Origin: Cyanophora paradoxa
Taxonomy: Eukaryota > Glaucocystophyceae > Cyanophorales > Cyanophoraceae
Assembly (NCBI GenBank): GCA_004431415.1
Contig: QPMI01000224.1
Location: 62,001 to 126,000 of the forward strand
Direction: 5' to 3'
DNA length: 64,000 nt
Part shown: piece by piece, positions 14,301-29,300 of the stretch
Position numbering within the stretch: the stretch's first letter is position 1
Layout: each line of letters starts with the position of its first letter
Notes under the pieces: model-generated
Told to the model about the DNA's origin: nothing
Database searches by the model: none
Seen by the model: only the letters and a program-made list of their open reading frames with translations
Made by a program: the position numbers and the translations under genes

Positions 14301-17300
14301 TGATCACTCGAGGTATATAGCTGCACGCTTGCACACCCCCGTATTCATGAAACTTTTTTCTCATTTCTATGCTGCAGATCTGGAGAACCAAATGATCCTG
14401 CACACGACTGGCGTGCTCGGGAGAAGGATTGCATCGATCACTTTCGCCCTCCATTCGAACGTCGACCCACAAAACCTCATGTGCTTAACTGGGAGTCGCT
14501 CTGTCCCTCTCTTGGCTCTAGCAGGCGCCGCATGGCAATGCCATCTCCGCATTCCCTTCGCTGGGTTCCAGCCAGTCACTCTGGCTTTCGATAGCGGCGC
14601 GACTGCTCGAGTTCTCACGCCGGATTTGCTTGTCCTCGGTTCGTTATCTGCATTGAGATCCTGCCTACCCCCAAATGATTCACTTTTGCTGCGAAACAGA
14701 TTCGCAGTGGAAAGATATGGTCGTCATTCCTAAGCGTGCCCATCCGGGAACTCTGCAAGTCGTGCAGGGCGCTCTCCCTGGCATGGACATGTGTGTATAC
14801 GGCTCATCCACGCTAGGCCCTCTTCGTCACTTGTCTGGGGCCATCGCGCTGTGCGAGATGCCGTATGCTGGCGACCCAGACTTGGCGCTTCGGCTTGGAG
14901 GCATCGAGAGTGAAGCGGCTGAAGCCGTTCCGACCACCATGGCAGGTGCAGGCACTTACTTTTAGCCCTTGTTGCCGGCATTCACGCTCCTTCAGCATTA
15001 CCAGCGGTCATTGAAGTGATGCCGAAGTCGTGGTCTTCATATGGCGGCATTCGAATAACGATATCGGTGCAAGCTCTCGACGACACGGAGACGGCCATAA
15101 TATGTCGTTTCTCAAGCAAGATTCACCTCTCCGGAAGCTTGACTGGCCCCTCGTCTGGTGAATGTGTGACGCCTGCGCTGGGTGTTGGACCTGCAACATG
15201 GGACCTGTCGCTGGATGGGGCGACGTTTACAAGCGATGGCGCTCAAAGCGTCGCGACTGTTGATGGTCTGCCCATGACGTCTGCAGCTTAATCGAGAGAC
15301 TGACGTTTACACGCGCAGAATTTTGGTCCATGCCGGAACAACTGGGGGTCACACCTTCCGACCGGCCGCTCAGCCTTACTGGCTTGGTTGCAGCTTCGTC
15401 TCTATCGTCTGCTTCGTGCCAATTCCCTGGGTTCAATCCATCGCCCCTCGTACCGGAATCTGATTCACAGCTCTTGATCGCGTTCCGATGTGCCATTCCG
15501 TCGCTTCCTGCCGGTTTCGTCCCCATCAGTCTCTTCCCGTTATTTTCAGCCGCGGTGGGGTCTTCCCAAGTCGAATTACGCGGTAGCTTCTGTGTCGCGC
15601 AATTCCGTCTTTCGGGGATTCTGATCCTATCCTGCATCTGCAGGTGCTTCCACGGGCTCTGTTCTTCGCTTGCAAGCTAGCAACTGCGGGAACTCGCTGC
15701 TAGTCCTCTTGGAGGGGCAGTCTCTCGCATACAATAATCTGGTTTGCGCATCACACGAGAGCTTATATTCACGATCGCTTCTGCAGCTGTCAACGGCTCT
15801 CGTGCTGTGCGAAGCTCCGGTCGATGCTCTGCAAAATGGCATTGTCGTGCTGTCGCGCGGCGAAGTGCTAGCGACCGCGAAGATCCTCGCTGCTGTGCCA
15901 GTTGGCTTTGCGGGCGGAGAGCATTGGTCGCCCCAAACAGGCGGATCGATACTGGCAATCTCGTCTAGCCTATCTGACAACTCAGTAGCCTCGACAATGC
16001 CATTGTGCACAATCAGAGAGAAGATCGTCATTGTGGCCGATGCTTCAGATGGCAGCACCGTCTGCATCTTCCCGGCACATCAACCAGTGATGGAGGCACC
16101 TGTTCGCTTGATCTTTTCTCGGTCGATCGAGCAAACCGCGGTATCTGTCTTCGTCAATGTTCGCCATCAGCCATCTGTCTTTCTCGTTCAACCCACTACT
16201 GCGAGAACTAGTGGAGGTGCTGAACTGCAATTGGCGCTCGCGTCAGAGATCAGCCAATCATCTTGCCTATTTGGTTCGGGGCTTTCTGCTACAATCCGAG
16301 CGTCCGCTGGGGCTTTCGTCTGCCAGGCGCCCGCTCTCGGTCCCGGTTTTGTTCCCGTCCGAGTCGAAGGCGCCGTTTTACAAGTGCTATCTCAAGGTCC
16401 TTGGAATAACACTCGCTCGCGGAATATCATAACTTTTTCTGACATCCGCCCTCGCAGATCCTGCCGAGCTGGAGCGTGCGGCTCCAGGTCACGCCGTGCC
16501 ATGGACACTCCTTGCAATATCTGGAGCAGAGTTCAGTCCGTCGCCCACGTGGTGTAGCTTTGGCGATGTCTCTACACAAACAAAGCTCGTCTCATCAAGC
16601 CTTCTCTTATGCGAGGCAGCAGCCGGGGCGTTTTTGCAAGTTGCCCTCTCGTCCGTTGGTGGAAGTGCATCGCCGTCACCCGTTTCCCTTGCAGGCAGAA
16701 GCGTCGTGTCACAATCTTCGTCTTCCGCGACCTTCCTGTCCAGTTCGGGAGGTTCGACCGTTGTCCTTTCCGGTACAGGGATCGCTTCTTCCAGCGGCGT
16801 GTCTGCCTGCCGTTTCGGAAAAGTTGTTACGTCATCGACCTCTACAACTACTGGAACAATCACCTGCTCTAGTCCCAGTTTGATCTACGGCGCCTCTGGT
16901 GTTGCTGCATCTCCGAACGGTGCTGATTGGGCATTGGAGATGCAGGAGGTGAACGTTTTCGATAGTCTTGAAGTCGATTTCCGCCCCATCGAGGCTTCCT
17001 CATCCACTTCCGGTGGCCGTGCGATGCATTTCGTTATACCAAACCTTGCATCTCGGCTTCAGAGCAGCTCGGCGATTTGTCGATTTGGTGAAGTTGACAC
17101 ATGGGCAACGATCATTTCGTCTTCTCTTCTTTCATGTCCAGCGCCTGCGCACAGTGCCGGCATCGTTCCAGTGACGTTCGTCGTCGGAACGGATGCCCGA
17201 CTGCAGTCGACGATTGCATTCCGCGGCAAGCTACCATTTCTCTTTTGTTTTTGCTGTCGCTTTCGGTCTGACCGAACAGTTTATCACAGAGCCTTCAAGC

Positions 17301-20300
17301 ATTCTTGCTTCGCAGCCGAGCTTGACGTCCACTGTCGGAGGAGGGCTCATTGCAATTTCTGGACGGAACATCGGGGCCCTAATCGATGGCATTCCCGTCT
17401 GCTCGTTCGGATTAAGTGTCTTCTCTGGGGCTAATGTCCTGTCAACGTCCCTGGTCATTTGCGAGTCCCCGTCTGCAATCTTGCCACGCATTGTTCAAGT
17501 TCCAGGTTCTCCAGTGTCTCTCCAGTTGCGGGGTGCGTTCCACACCCCTTCCCAGCGATGCCACTGTAGTAAGTCGCCTACGCAGATGCCGCCCCTCTCG
17601 AATCTATTTCCCCCGAGACGAGTCCCGAGGTCGGTGGTGTTCAGATCACTATCTCCGGAGCTGCATTTTCGGGCTTGTCAAAGCTCCGCTGTGGTTTCGA
17701 GGGGCGTGTTGTGGTGTCCGCAGCTTCGACGAGCAGTGGAGTCGTGATATGCTTCTCGCCAGCGTTGCGCCCTGGCTTGAAGTCACTTGCTGTGAGCTTC
17801 AATGGGGCCGATTTCGACGTCGCCAGTGCGGATACTTTGCTCCGTGTTGACGGTAAGTCATGCGCACTTTGCATGCCTGCTACGCTCAATTGTAAGCCTG
17901 GTAACTGCAGACGAACCTATCATCACTAGCGCCGTGTTGGGGACCAGCGGCACATCCCACCTTGCTGTATCAGTGTTTGGCGCGAACTTCGTGACCTCAT
18001 CACTCAGATCATGCATATTCGGCCTTCAACCATCGGCGGCTATCTTCAAGTCGTCCACGCGCCTCGTGTGTGCCCTCCCGAATCAACTGTCTGGATTCGC
18101 AACCGTTTCTGTCTTGCTGAATGGAGAGTCGCTCACGTCTCGCTCAAGTGTTGTACTCGGCATTCCAGCGAGCCCCCAAGTCTCAGCTATCATGCCGCTT
18201 CGGCAATTTGCCGAGTACGGCAGGCTTGTTAGCGTGTCTGGTACGGAGCTTCTGAGCATGCAATCTTGCGTGAGCGCAGCGAACGGACTTGCGGTGGTAC
18301 GATCGTCTGCATACGCTTTGTGTGAGACTGTCTTCTCGGGAGCCCGCTGGCCTTTACATGTCACGTTTGCCTACGGTGCTTTGCTCCAGACAGATTCAGT
18401 GACGCTCGCTCTTGGGGAGCCTGGCATCGTGGGTGTTGTTCCCAAGAGTCTGTTGTCGTCTGGGGGCTCTTTGATGAAGTTCATCTTGTCCGAACAGGAT
18501 ATGAATTTCACTCGCCCTGGAGCCGGTTGTATCTTCAACCACAGAATCTCCGTTTCGCACCACTTCGACAATGGTTACCCGGGAGAACTAGCGGTTGCAT
18601 GCTACTCGCCCACGCTCGCACGCGGCATTAATGTACCAGTGGAAATTTGCCTCGACGGTCAAGTTGGAGCGATCGCCGGACACCGAATGGTCGTTGTCGG
18701 TGCGTGCAAAAATGAGTTCGCGGTGCAATTTTAGATCTGATTCTTTGCATTGCCAGAGCCCCCGTCGTTGCTGGCGGGCGTGTCAGCCTCGGTTCTGCTC
18801 GACTCGCAATCTTCTGTTAGACTTATCACCCTCGATCCGTCTCGTCAATTCGGGGCCTCGATCACAGTCCGGCTTGGCAGGGCGATCTTAAGCCCAGCTG
18901 TCACGTCATTGGTATCGACTTTAAGTCGAGGGATCGCTCTTCTTACCGGTGCAGTGCCTTACGAGCATGCGGGCTTCACGGTAGCCGGCCTCGCCATCGA
19001 CGAGTTCTTGTCATCCGTGCATATACAACTGGAGCTTCTTGGTGCGATTGAGAAACCGTTTCCACTAGCTGGAACCACTTTTCTAACGTCCTTGTGTCTT
19101 GATGCAGGGCCCGTTGGCTTGGTGTCCGCCCTGCCCCCTGTTGCAAGTGTTGAGGGCACCACTGTCGTCCTCGTGAATGGAGTCAACTTTGTTGCTGCGG
19201 ACGGCTACTGCCTTGTCGGCAACTCGTTGTGGCGCTCGCGCATGCTCTCCACGTCCACGCTTCTTTGTGAAGTCGGTTCCGGATCAGCGCAGGCGGACTT
19301 CCTTCGTTTCTCTCTCTGGGCAGGCGCAGCAACTGTCTCGCAAGTTCCGCTGGCGCTTTCAAGTGCGTGTTGTTGCGAAAACAGTGCTTTACGGTGCCAG
19401 TGCTGACACTGTCATCTTAGATAATCCTCGGGTGGTCGTACTTCCCTCTTCCAGAGTTGTCAGTCCACTCGGGGGATCACTTATTGAATTCACGGTGGAC
19501 GGAGTTGCCTCAGCCCAGATCATTTCGTGTCGGCTTGACACAAAGATTATCCTTTCAGCACATCTTCGAGATGCTGACTTTTCGCGCTTTGGAAGGGTTC
19601 AGTGCTCCACTCCAGCACGAACCGGCGAGACAGTGTCCACGCTCCATTTCTCGAGCAACGGTGTGGATTTCGTGGAAGTGCTACCTCGCTTGCATTATTC
19701 CGGTGCGCAGCTCTGGGGTTGTTCGCTCTTTTTCTAATTTGTGGGCACTCTAGCGGATGGCGCGGTCCATGCATCCGTTCCATCGGAGATACCCAATTCT
19801 GGCGGGACATCACTGTCGATTCTCACGTCAGACTTGACCGGGCAACCCAGCTGTGTCATCGATCAAGCCGTTCTGCAAGCTCAGATTGTGGGCAGCACTG
19901 CCGCTTGCATCACTCCGGTTTTGGAAGCAGGTTTTTTGTCCCTTGCCCTGTTCGAGTCTCCTTCCACTCGGCCTGCCCTTGCTGGAGTTCAGTTGCATGT
20001 ATACGGTTCGGAGTCCCCTTTTTGCTGCCTGTTATTGTGCTTGTCTAAAGTCGCTCTTTCAGAGCCGCCTCTTATCCGGGGTGTCATTGTCTCTGATGGA
20101 ATCGTCAATTCCCCCGGACTCTTACTCGTCAGCGGCTCGCACTTTGTATCGCTTGATGGTCATGCTCCTTTCTCTTGCAACGTTGCAGGCTCTGCGAGCG
20201 TATCGGGGACGATACTCTTCTCCTCAGCGGCTGCAATATGCGAGATGCAAGTTGCTTCCGTTGGCAGTGCAATCTTGAGGCTCTCTAGGAATGGTGTAGA

Positions 20301-23300
20301 TGACACCGATCCTGTCGCTCACTCAGTTTTCGCCGCATTTGGTGCGAAAGGTTTTGGCATATTTCTTTTCCGCTTGGAGCTTATCTTGCGAACAGAAATC
20401 CCAGCCATCGTATCACGCAACCCAGGGGACAGTACACCAGATGGGGGCACAGATCTTGTCTTGGCCGGAGATTTCACTAGCACTCCTGTTCGATCAGCAA
20501 TCTGCCTTTTCGGACGAGCGCTTTATGTTGCAGCCCGATTCTTTAGTGAAGGTCTCGTCCAGTGTTCAAGTCCAGCGCACCGCCCAGAGGTCTCTGTTGT
20601 CACTGTGCTGGCTCGAACTAGCGCTTCTTTCTCCGACGTATTCAGCTTCGAGTGGAGAGAAAGTCGAGCTCCTTCCACGTGGACTTCAGACCGTCAGAGT
20701 GAATTCTCGCCAGGTGTGCATTGTTTGTTTTCTCTACAGATGATCCAGATCCATGACTCCAGCTACCACAGAAACAGCATCACGAACGTCCGGAGTTGCT
20801 GTATATCCACCGCTGACAGTAGAAGGCTCCCTGTATCTTGCAGAAGGGCCCATTTCGATGCCGGAGGGTTCGGAGGCCACGGCAGTCTCTTGCTCTCGGA
20901 GGCTTTCTACAGTTATGATAATCTGCGAAGTTTTGCTCGGTGCCGAGATCAGCTTGCATTCGTCAACTTCTGCTCTTCCGAATGCAATTATTACCCGTAC
21001 GTTCGAAGCGCAAAGAGTTTTGATTTCCAACTCATTTCTTTTGCAGCTTCTATTGCGGTCCATTCAGTACAGCCAAGCGCTGGAAACGAGGTTGGAGGCT
21101 CGACGATCTCGCTTGCGCTGTCAAGCGTCTCCGATATGCAGTGGGGCTTCACTCGTCCTGCATGTAGATTTGGCGGAAAAGTGGTCGTGGGCGGATTGCT
21201 TTCGAGCAAGAGCAGTCTGTCGTGTGTCGCTCCTGCTCGCTTGAATACTGCCTGCAACGTAGAGGCTTCTATCAACACTCAAGATTTTTCAATGGATGTG
21301 TTCCGCCTCGAAATTCTGCGTGCGTTCAAACAGTTCCGTTGTCCCATGTAGATGTTTCTCACGTGTCCCGCAGCTACGCTTCCCACGCGATTTGTGTCTC
21401 CTGCTGTCCTTCGGGCCACCAATCCACCAACGATTTCGGCTTCTGTTGTGCAGCGGTCACCCGTGTTGGCGCTCGAGGAACTTTCTTGCGCGTTCGGCGT
21501 TGAGAAAGCTTTGCGATCGTCACCCGTTCAGAGTTCTCTCACTTACGCTCGCATAGCCTGCATGCCCGTTTCTGGCTCGCTAGGCTTTGTCCCCGTCTCC
21601 ATCACCGTCACTGGACTGTTCGCGAACTCAATCGAGACACTTGAGTTCAAAGGTGCGATTCCCCGCCAAATTCATTCGTCTCATTGATAACGGCTCTCTC
21701 GGGCAGAATCTGCGTCTATGCAACAAGTGATTCCGGCACGCGGCCTTGCTGGAGAACCCTTCGTGATCGGTATCTTTGGAAGCGATTTTCCAATCAGCTC
21801 CATGGCAGGATCTGTCAGCGTGGTCGATGATTCAGGCCGATCAGTGGCGCGCGTCGTGTCATCTGCACACTTATTGTGCGAGCGCGGGCCGACGGCTGCG
21901 GGGACTTCAATGATGCGAGTAGAGAGCGACGGAGCTGACATCAGTTCCGCACCGTATGCTTTCGCTCACAGCCCGCGACCGCTTGTCTACGACGATCCCG
22001 TCTTTTTTGGAGGGCAGCACGGAGGTCGCATCTTGGAAGCTCGTATGGAGAGCCTGGAGTCGTATCTCCAAATCGTTTGCGTTGTCAATGACGTCCAGGT
22101 GACATCCTACGTGAGCGAGAATCGTGCAGCGTGCCCAATGCCCGCTGTTGTTCCGGGAGTTGCCAGGGTGAGCATTGCCACGGTCCACGGAAATGTCCTG
22201 CTGCACACGTCGGTCGTTGTCGCAGGTATGTCTTTGAAGTGTTCCTACCCATGCACACTCACTTAGCTTTTCATTCAGGCACTGTTGAAGTAGCGCTTTT
22301 GTCAACATCTGTGAGTGTTAGAGACACCAGCGCTGGACTAGTGCTCGCTGGAAGGCAGCTGTCTACCTCTGGGATGTCCTGCGTCGTGGGAGAAGCTGCT
22401 AGAATTGCAGCTCCTTCAGTTTCTATTCAAAGGGACCTGTCCACGATTGTTTGTTCCCTCTCCGGTCAGATTCGTGAAGGGTTCGTGTCGCTGGTGACGA
22501 CTCCAGAAAGCATTTCTTCCATTGGCTCTCTTCAGGTCGACATGTTCGGTGCGACATGCGGCATATTTGCTGTTTACCTCCACTGACAGATCCGCTTGTC
22601 AGCTCCGCCACAGTCCGTACACGTTGTCCCCATGGCTACTTCAGTTCACTCTGCAGTGGTAGTGTTTGGCCGTAATTATCGCCAGACTTCCGCGCTGCTG
22701 TGCAACTTTAAGGCCGGTGTCGCCCATATCGGTCATTGGATGTCATCGACTGTCGGATTCTGCGAAATGGCATCAATTGCTTCAACTTCCATCATCGTCT
22801 CTGATAGACCGGCCGTGGAAGGATCTTTCGATGGGCCCGGAGCGGCCATCTTATCACGTGTTGTAGAAGGTTCGGCGGAGTCCCTTGCTCTTTTAGGGCC
22901 GTCTTGACTTCATCGCTCAGGAATCACAGATTTCTCTCTTTCCAGAGCGGGTGACTCTGCGACAGCGATCGCAACTGGCGGAATCTCGCTTGGTGTCGCC
23001 ATAAGCGAAGCTTCCAGTGATGTTCCAAGTGAAACGTCAAGCTTCAACTTCTATTGCCGATTTGGCAAAGTCGTCCTTTCGGCTCCTGGCATTGACTCGT
23101 CGAGGGTGGCATGCGTGTCTCCGGCGGCAGCCGAAGGCGTTTATAGCCTCGCAGTGTCATACAATGCGTTTGATTGGTCAACTCGCCAGCTCCCACTTCG
23201 TGTCGAGAGTGCGTCGAGTGGTTGCTTTCACGATTCTACGTGACTTTTCTGACATGGCATTCTCGCAGGTGCCGCACTCGTGTCCCGGATTGATCCTGAT

Positions 23301-26300
23301 CTCGTTCTCGCAGCCGGCGGGTCACGTGCCCGCGTCGTTGGAACGTTTTCGCAGAACTCTCCGATCCAGTGTTCCTTTGGGCAAAGCATTGTTCCAGCGA
23401 TGCTCTCAAGCCAGAGCTTTGCTCTATGCATCGTGCCTGCAGTAAGAGAAGGGTTCTCCTCGGCGGGCATCATGCATTCTGCGTCATCAGACTTGTCTTC
23501 TGCCGTTGTCATCCACGCGATCAGGGATACGACTGGGACCTCACTTGGAAACCTTCCCCAAACATCGTTGGTCGTCGTTTATGCAGAGTCGCTCCGCCCA
23601 AGCTTTGCGTCGAGGGCAGTCCTGTGCGATTTCCAAGGAGATGTTCGTGCTGGTATAGCGTTGTCCTCGTCCGTTGCACTTTGCCCAGGACCGGGCTTCG
23701 GTGCCGCGCTGTCGTCCATCGCAGTCTCGTTTGACCTGCTCAACTCGGCAAAGACAGGATCTGCCTTGCCCGATGCAGGTCTGTTAATCTATTGCCTGAC
23801 ACCGAATATCTAGTCTGAACTTCCCTCGTATCCGAAGCAAACACGGACGTTCATTTCACGACACCGTCTTCGAGCCCCTACGTCGGTGGGACCGTCATTC
23901 AAGTCGCGTCTTCAAACCTCGTGTCAAGTCAAGACGTCTTCTGCCGGTTCAACTCGAAACTGTACGTGGCTGCTGAATGGAAGTCGAACTCTCTGGTTGA
24001 TTGCACATCACCGTCTGCCGTCACACGCTCGTATTCTGACATTGCCATATCGAGAAATCGATTCGACTATGGCGCACAGAGCTCGTTCGAGTACTATGGT
24101 GTGTACATGCTCTGAAAATTGTTCTCTAAACATCTTTTCGTCTAATATGTCGTGCAGACCCCTCGGTGTTGCTGTATGCTGTTCCTTCAAGAGCCGTAGT
24201 CGCGAAGTGGACTGTCATCACTGCCATTGGTAGAGGTTTTGCGATGGATCCAAGCACGACGTGTCAGATTGCGCATGCCGCTGGGCTAGCCATCTCAATG
24301 CAGTCAACGCAAGTTGTATGTGGTGTATCCTTCGGGCAGACTGGGTTTGCCAGCATCTCCGTTGCCGCGGCTGGTCAGCAGGCTTCTGCCGTCATTGAAT
24401 TTAGCGGTGAGACAAGGGTCCCCTTGCAAGGCAAGCAGTTGCGCACGCTAACTTCGAGAGCAGCTGCACCCGTCATCACTGACGATCTGCTACCTGCGAT
24501 CGGTCTTGCTTCCGGGTTCACAGTCGTGACTGTCTTCGGGCGCAATTTGTCACCTGTCTTGTTCTGCTTGGTTGCTGGTGTTTCCATTCCAGTCATTCCC
24601 GTGTCTTCCAAGGCTGTTCTATGCGAGATCAGTTCGTCAAGCGGATTCCAAAGTGCACCGGTTCATCTTGCCGGCGAGAGTGGTGCAGTGTATGCCTCGG
24701 CACCAGCAGCCATCACTCTAGCAGGTACAGTAACCAAAAAGCTGCGCGGCTGCATCTAAGTTATGCTGTCACAGGGATCGTGGAGGTGGTGAGCTTTTTG
24801 CCGCAATCTGGCGGACGTGCGGGTGGATCGAAGGTTGAACTCGGCATCGACCTCCACAGCTTCGACTCCTGGGCACAATCAGGACGGACATCGTGCCGTT
24901 TCGGCCCCAAGCTTGTTGTATCTGCAGATGCCTCGGATGGGACCGTCGTCTGCCTCGCGCCTGCGCGTGCGCCTGGACAAGCGGCCATTGATGTGTCACC
25001 GAACGGGCTGGATTTCCTTCCACAGTCCACTCTTTACACCTATCAAGGCAAGCGCCATGGTGAATTTTTGAAGCGTTGCGAAATTTTTTAATCGCTCGCG
25101 CAGATTCTGCGCAAGTTCTCGGCATTCATCCCACCGCAATGAAATCAACAGGAGGCTCACTGTGGCGTATATTCGGAATCCGCGTTGGTCTTGACACTGA
25201 CATCACATCAATCCGATTCAATGACATCACCACTGGCGCTATCTCGTTGATGACTTCGAATGTGCTTTCGGTCCCATCGCCTGACAGTAGGCCTGGATTC
25301 GCTTCGATGACGTTGTTGCGCGGAGCAGACATCATCCTAACTGGCTTAACAGTCCAGTTTACGCACAGTATGACGCTGCTCTCTGCATATCCGCAAGTTC
25401 TCCCAGACCAAGGGGGCACACTTGTCACCGTTCGCGGAACGAATCTTTTCCGTGAGCTACCGCAATGCATGTTTTCTGGTCAGATTATGGATGCTCGGTC
25501 TCTTTCGTCCTCATTTTGGATCTGTGAATCGCCAAGCTTCAAGTTCTTTGCAGCTGTGCTTCAACTGGCAGGAGCAAGCGTTCCGGAGACAGGGTCACGC
25601 CCAGTGGCAATCGGCAGACGAGTTGCTATCGAGCAAGTCTCTCCAGATGTGGTATCTGACATCGGCGGCAGTCTCATGTCATTGTCAGTCTCAAACGCCA
25701 CCATGGACGACCTTCCCTCGTGCCTCTTCGACGGAAAGTTCCTCGTGGCTGGTGACCTGATCAGCAGCTCTCAGATCCGTTGCATACCTGTTAGCCGTTC
25801 GCCGTCGATCTCGTCTCGCGTGCAAGTCACCACCAATCAAATTGACTTCTCCGACGCTAGCCCACAGATCGCATTCGTAGGTGTGCAATGGTATACGTAA
25901 ATTCACCAAATGTCATTCTCACCGTCATCGCGCAGAGGCGCCTCGGGCGTATAGTGTGCAACCTAGCAGAGTGATGTCAGCCGGGGGGGGCCTGGTCACT
26001 GTTGTCGGCTCCCATTTCGCTCTTTTCCCTTACGTCATGCAAGCTGTCTTCGGCTTCCAGGCGGCGGGGAGCACAGCTTCGACGGCTTCTCTGCTTGTTG
26101 CATCGAGCCCGAGTTCGCCCGCAGGATTTACAGCACTTGAGCTTGTGAAGGTGGCTGGTATATCAACGGCTTCCGGGCTGTTAGTCGAGTTCGCGGAACC
26201 TGCCTCGGTCGTGGAAGTGCTTCCATACCGAGCACCAGTAGCGGCCACGTCGTTAGTTTTGCTTTCGGGGCACGACCTTCACCATTCTGCCAATTTTGTC

Positions 26301-29300
26301 TTGTCAGCAGTGAGATCTCCGGCGTCTGCCCGCATTATATCTACTGCTTGTGGCGTCACTGAAACGTTTGGTGATTACGAGACGACCAAGCAGGTGCAGA
26401 TCATGGAAGGCGGGTCCGGTCTCTTAAACAACCAAGCATCGATTGAATATTACATGCTGCCAACGTTGAGATCTGTGGCGCCTGTATCGCTGAATTCATT
26501 TGGCGGAGATATCATCACTTTCAATGGAGTGGGATTCTCCGACGCCGCAACTTGTGTGTTCGGTCTGCGAGTCTGGGTGACAGCGTCCTTCGTCACAGGT
26601 TCAATTGTGGAATGCGTTGCTCCGTCCCTCCGTCCAGCTGGCAGCATCTCTGTGGGCGTTTCCCTTGACAAATACATTATATCTCTTGAGCTGAGCTTCA
26701 TTCAAATCAAGAGCGACATCTCGTCCTGGTTGGCCACGACACATCTCCCTTCGCTTGGATCTCAGATGACCGTTCCTCCCAACATTGCAATTGTCAGAAT
26801 TCTGCCAAAGACCTCTCCAGCGTCCAGCAGCACTCTCCTCGAAATCAGTGGCTCTGATCTGCTCGCTGCTGGTCCTCGGAGCGTGTGCTTTGTATCGGGC
26901 CGGAATGTAATCGCCCCTATTAGAGATCTCTCATCGGCGACAGCCCTTTGCGAACTCCCGCCATGGAGCTCTTTGGGTCTTGCTTACGGATCCATTGAGA
27001 CCGGTGTGTCATCGGATGAGGTTTTGTTCCCTCGAACAGGTTCGAGAGAGCGCAGGTAGTTACACCTTTCCAATTTCTGACCAAAGCGATCAGATGATAT
27101 CGTCGTGCTGCATGTCGACCCGCCGTCTGCCACCGCCAACGGCGGCGAAATGCTCAGAGTGGCCATTGAACCCACTGGAAATCAAAAACTTCCAGCCATA
27201 TATTGCCGTATAGGGAAGATTGCAGTGGCCGGGGGTGACTACACGGGTTCTTTTGTGATATGTGTAACACCGTCAGGCCAGCAGGGTGTCGCCCACGCGC
27301 TAGAGCTCTCTGTAAACCAGATGGATTTCTCCTTGGCTGGTGTATCGGTTGTGTACGGAGGTCTGCGACCTTAGCGACAAAATTTGGTTTGTCACTGGGA
27401 CTGACATGTTTTTCTTCTACAGTTGCCAGTAAGATCGTAAGTGTGCAACCTGGGACCGGCTCCGCTGGAGCTGCTTCGACGTCAGTGGCCATTGTGCAAT
27501 CGGCAATTGCAGCTTATGACCAAGTGCATGTCTTTTTCGGGGGCACGATTATCTCTGGGCTGCCAGAAGGCAGGCGTGTTGTTCGTGTGTTCACTCCTGC
27601 TGTTGAGGCTGGGTTTACTACTCTGCATCTCGGTAACGGAGACAACCTTGATACTTCATCTGCGCAGTTCGAATTCAGATGTTCGGCCTTTTTTATGTCA
27701 TGATATGTCATGCATGTATTCAAGCATTGCGCAGCTGCGTTTTCTTTGCGGTCTGTAACACCACAGATCATCTGGGATGGCCCGGCGCTTCTTGCGTTTA
27801 CTGGTTCCAATCTTCCTCTAGATCAGCCTGTGTGTTGCGCAGAGACCGGGGCTTCGTGTGGCAGGAGAGCTGTTGGCGCCAAGTCGTCAGCATTCCTGCT
27901 TTGTGTTGCCTATCCACCGGAAGCGGCGTCCCTCCAGCAGTCAACTGGCTTGGAGTTGCGTGTCGTCAGCAAGCCCTCCTCCATGACGGTTGGCCCATCA
28001 ACGATCCTGGCGATTGGCGGTTCTCGAGTTTCAATTTCGGGCTCCTTGTTCGCATCGAGCAGCGCTACGTTCTGCATGTTCAATAAGATAATTATCTTCG
28101 GTATCAAGATCGACTCGCAGAACCTGAACTGTTTGTCGCCGGCACTGGCGTCCCGTTTGCATGGCCCCTCTTCTGTCGTAGGAGTTGGTCTTGCTCCCGA
28201 TAACTTGTTCTCTTTCTCGCAAATGCTCGATGTGGAAGGTTTGCGTTCATATTATTCATTGAAAATCGTGTCTGATCCTAGTACAGACCTGCCAAGACTA
28301 TCTACTCTTGTCCCTCCCACAGCATCGGTCGCGGGAGGCTCAAAACTCGCAGTGGCAGGGAGAGGCCTGGGGCTTCTCATCTCCGGCTCCGCCGACGCTC
28401 CCCAGATGCAGCTCTCATCGTCAGCCGTGCTTACTCTTCTGCCCTCTCATTCGTCTGGCTTCGGTGTTTTGTGGCTATGGCTGGAGCAAGGCCACTGGCC
28501 GACATCGCTGCAGATTGAGTATCGCGGTACGTCGCTGAGCCATGGTGTAGGTCTGTCGCAATCTGAAAGCACGATGTGTCGTCAGATCCGCCGACTGTAT
28601 CTTATCTAGCGCCACGCGGAGGCCCAGCATCCGGAGGCACCTTGGCAACGGTAGTCGGACGCCACCTCTCTGGAGTTACAGCCGTTCTGGTCGGTGATTC
28701 GCGCATACAACGCATTCACTGCCCCTCTTCCACCGCTTGCTTGCTGGACGTTCCTCCGGACGAAGTTGGCGAAACCGTCAGTCTGTGTCTTTCTCTCATC
28801 CAGGGGGACGCCGTCGCAGCGAAAAGCTCTTTTGCTTACGAAGGTAAGAGAACCGTGTGGACTCGATCGCTTTCCCAACCGTCTCGCAGGGAGCCATACC
28901 GTCTGGAACGTGGAGCCCGCCCTAACTTCTGAAGCAGGTGGCTCCCTCCTATCGGTTGGTGTCACCGGACGCCAGAGTGGCCTCTTCAGCTGCGCGTTCA
29001 GAGGAAAAGTCTTGGTCACGGGTATCGTCCAGCAGAACGGCGCGATAGTTTGTGCCCCGCCGGCGGGCGTAGAGGGTCTCCGTGCCACTGTTGAGATTTC
29101 GGGTAACGGCGTAGACTTCTCATTGGACGGGCACGCTGTCATCTACTCCAGTGCGAAATTCTCCCTTGACCTCGGCCACCCCCTCTTATTCAGTGATGCC
29201 TGTGCAGGAGCAGCTGGTGCAGCATATACTGTTGGTGTAGCTGTGTCAGCCGGTCATTCAGGTTCAGTGCTCGTCGTGGGCAGGCGTTTCTCGCCGCAAA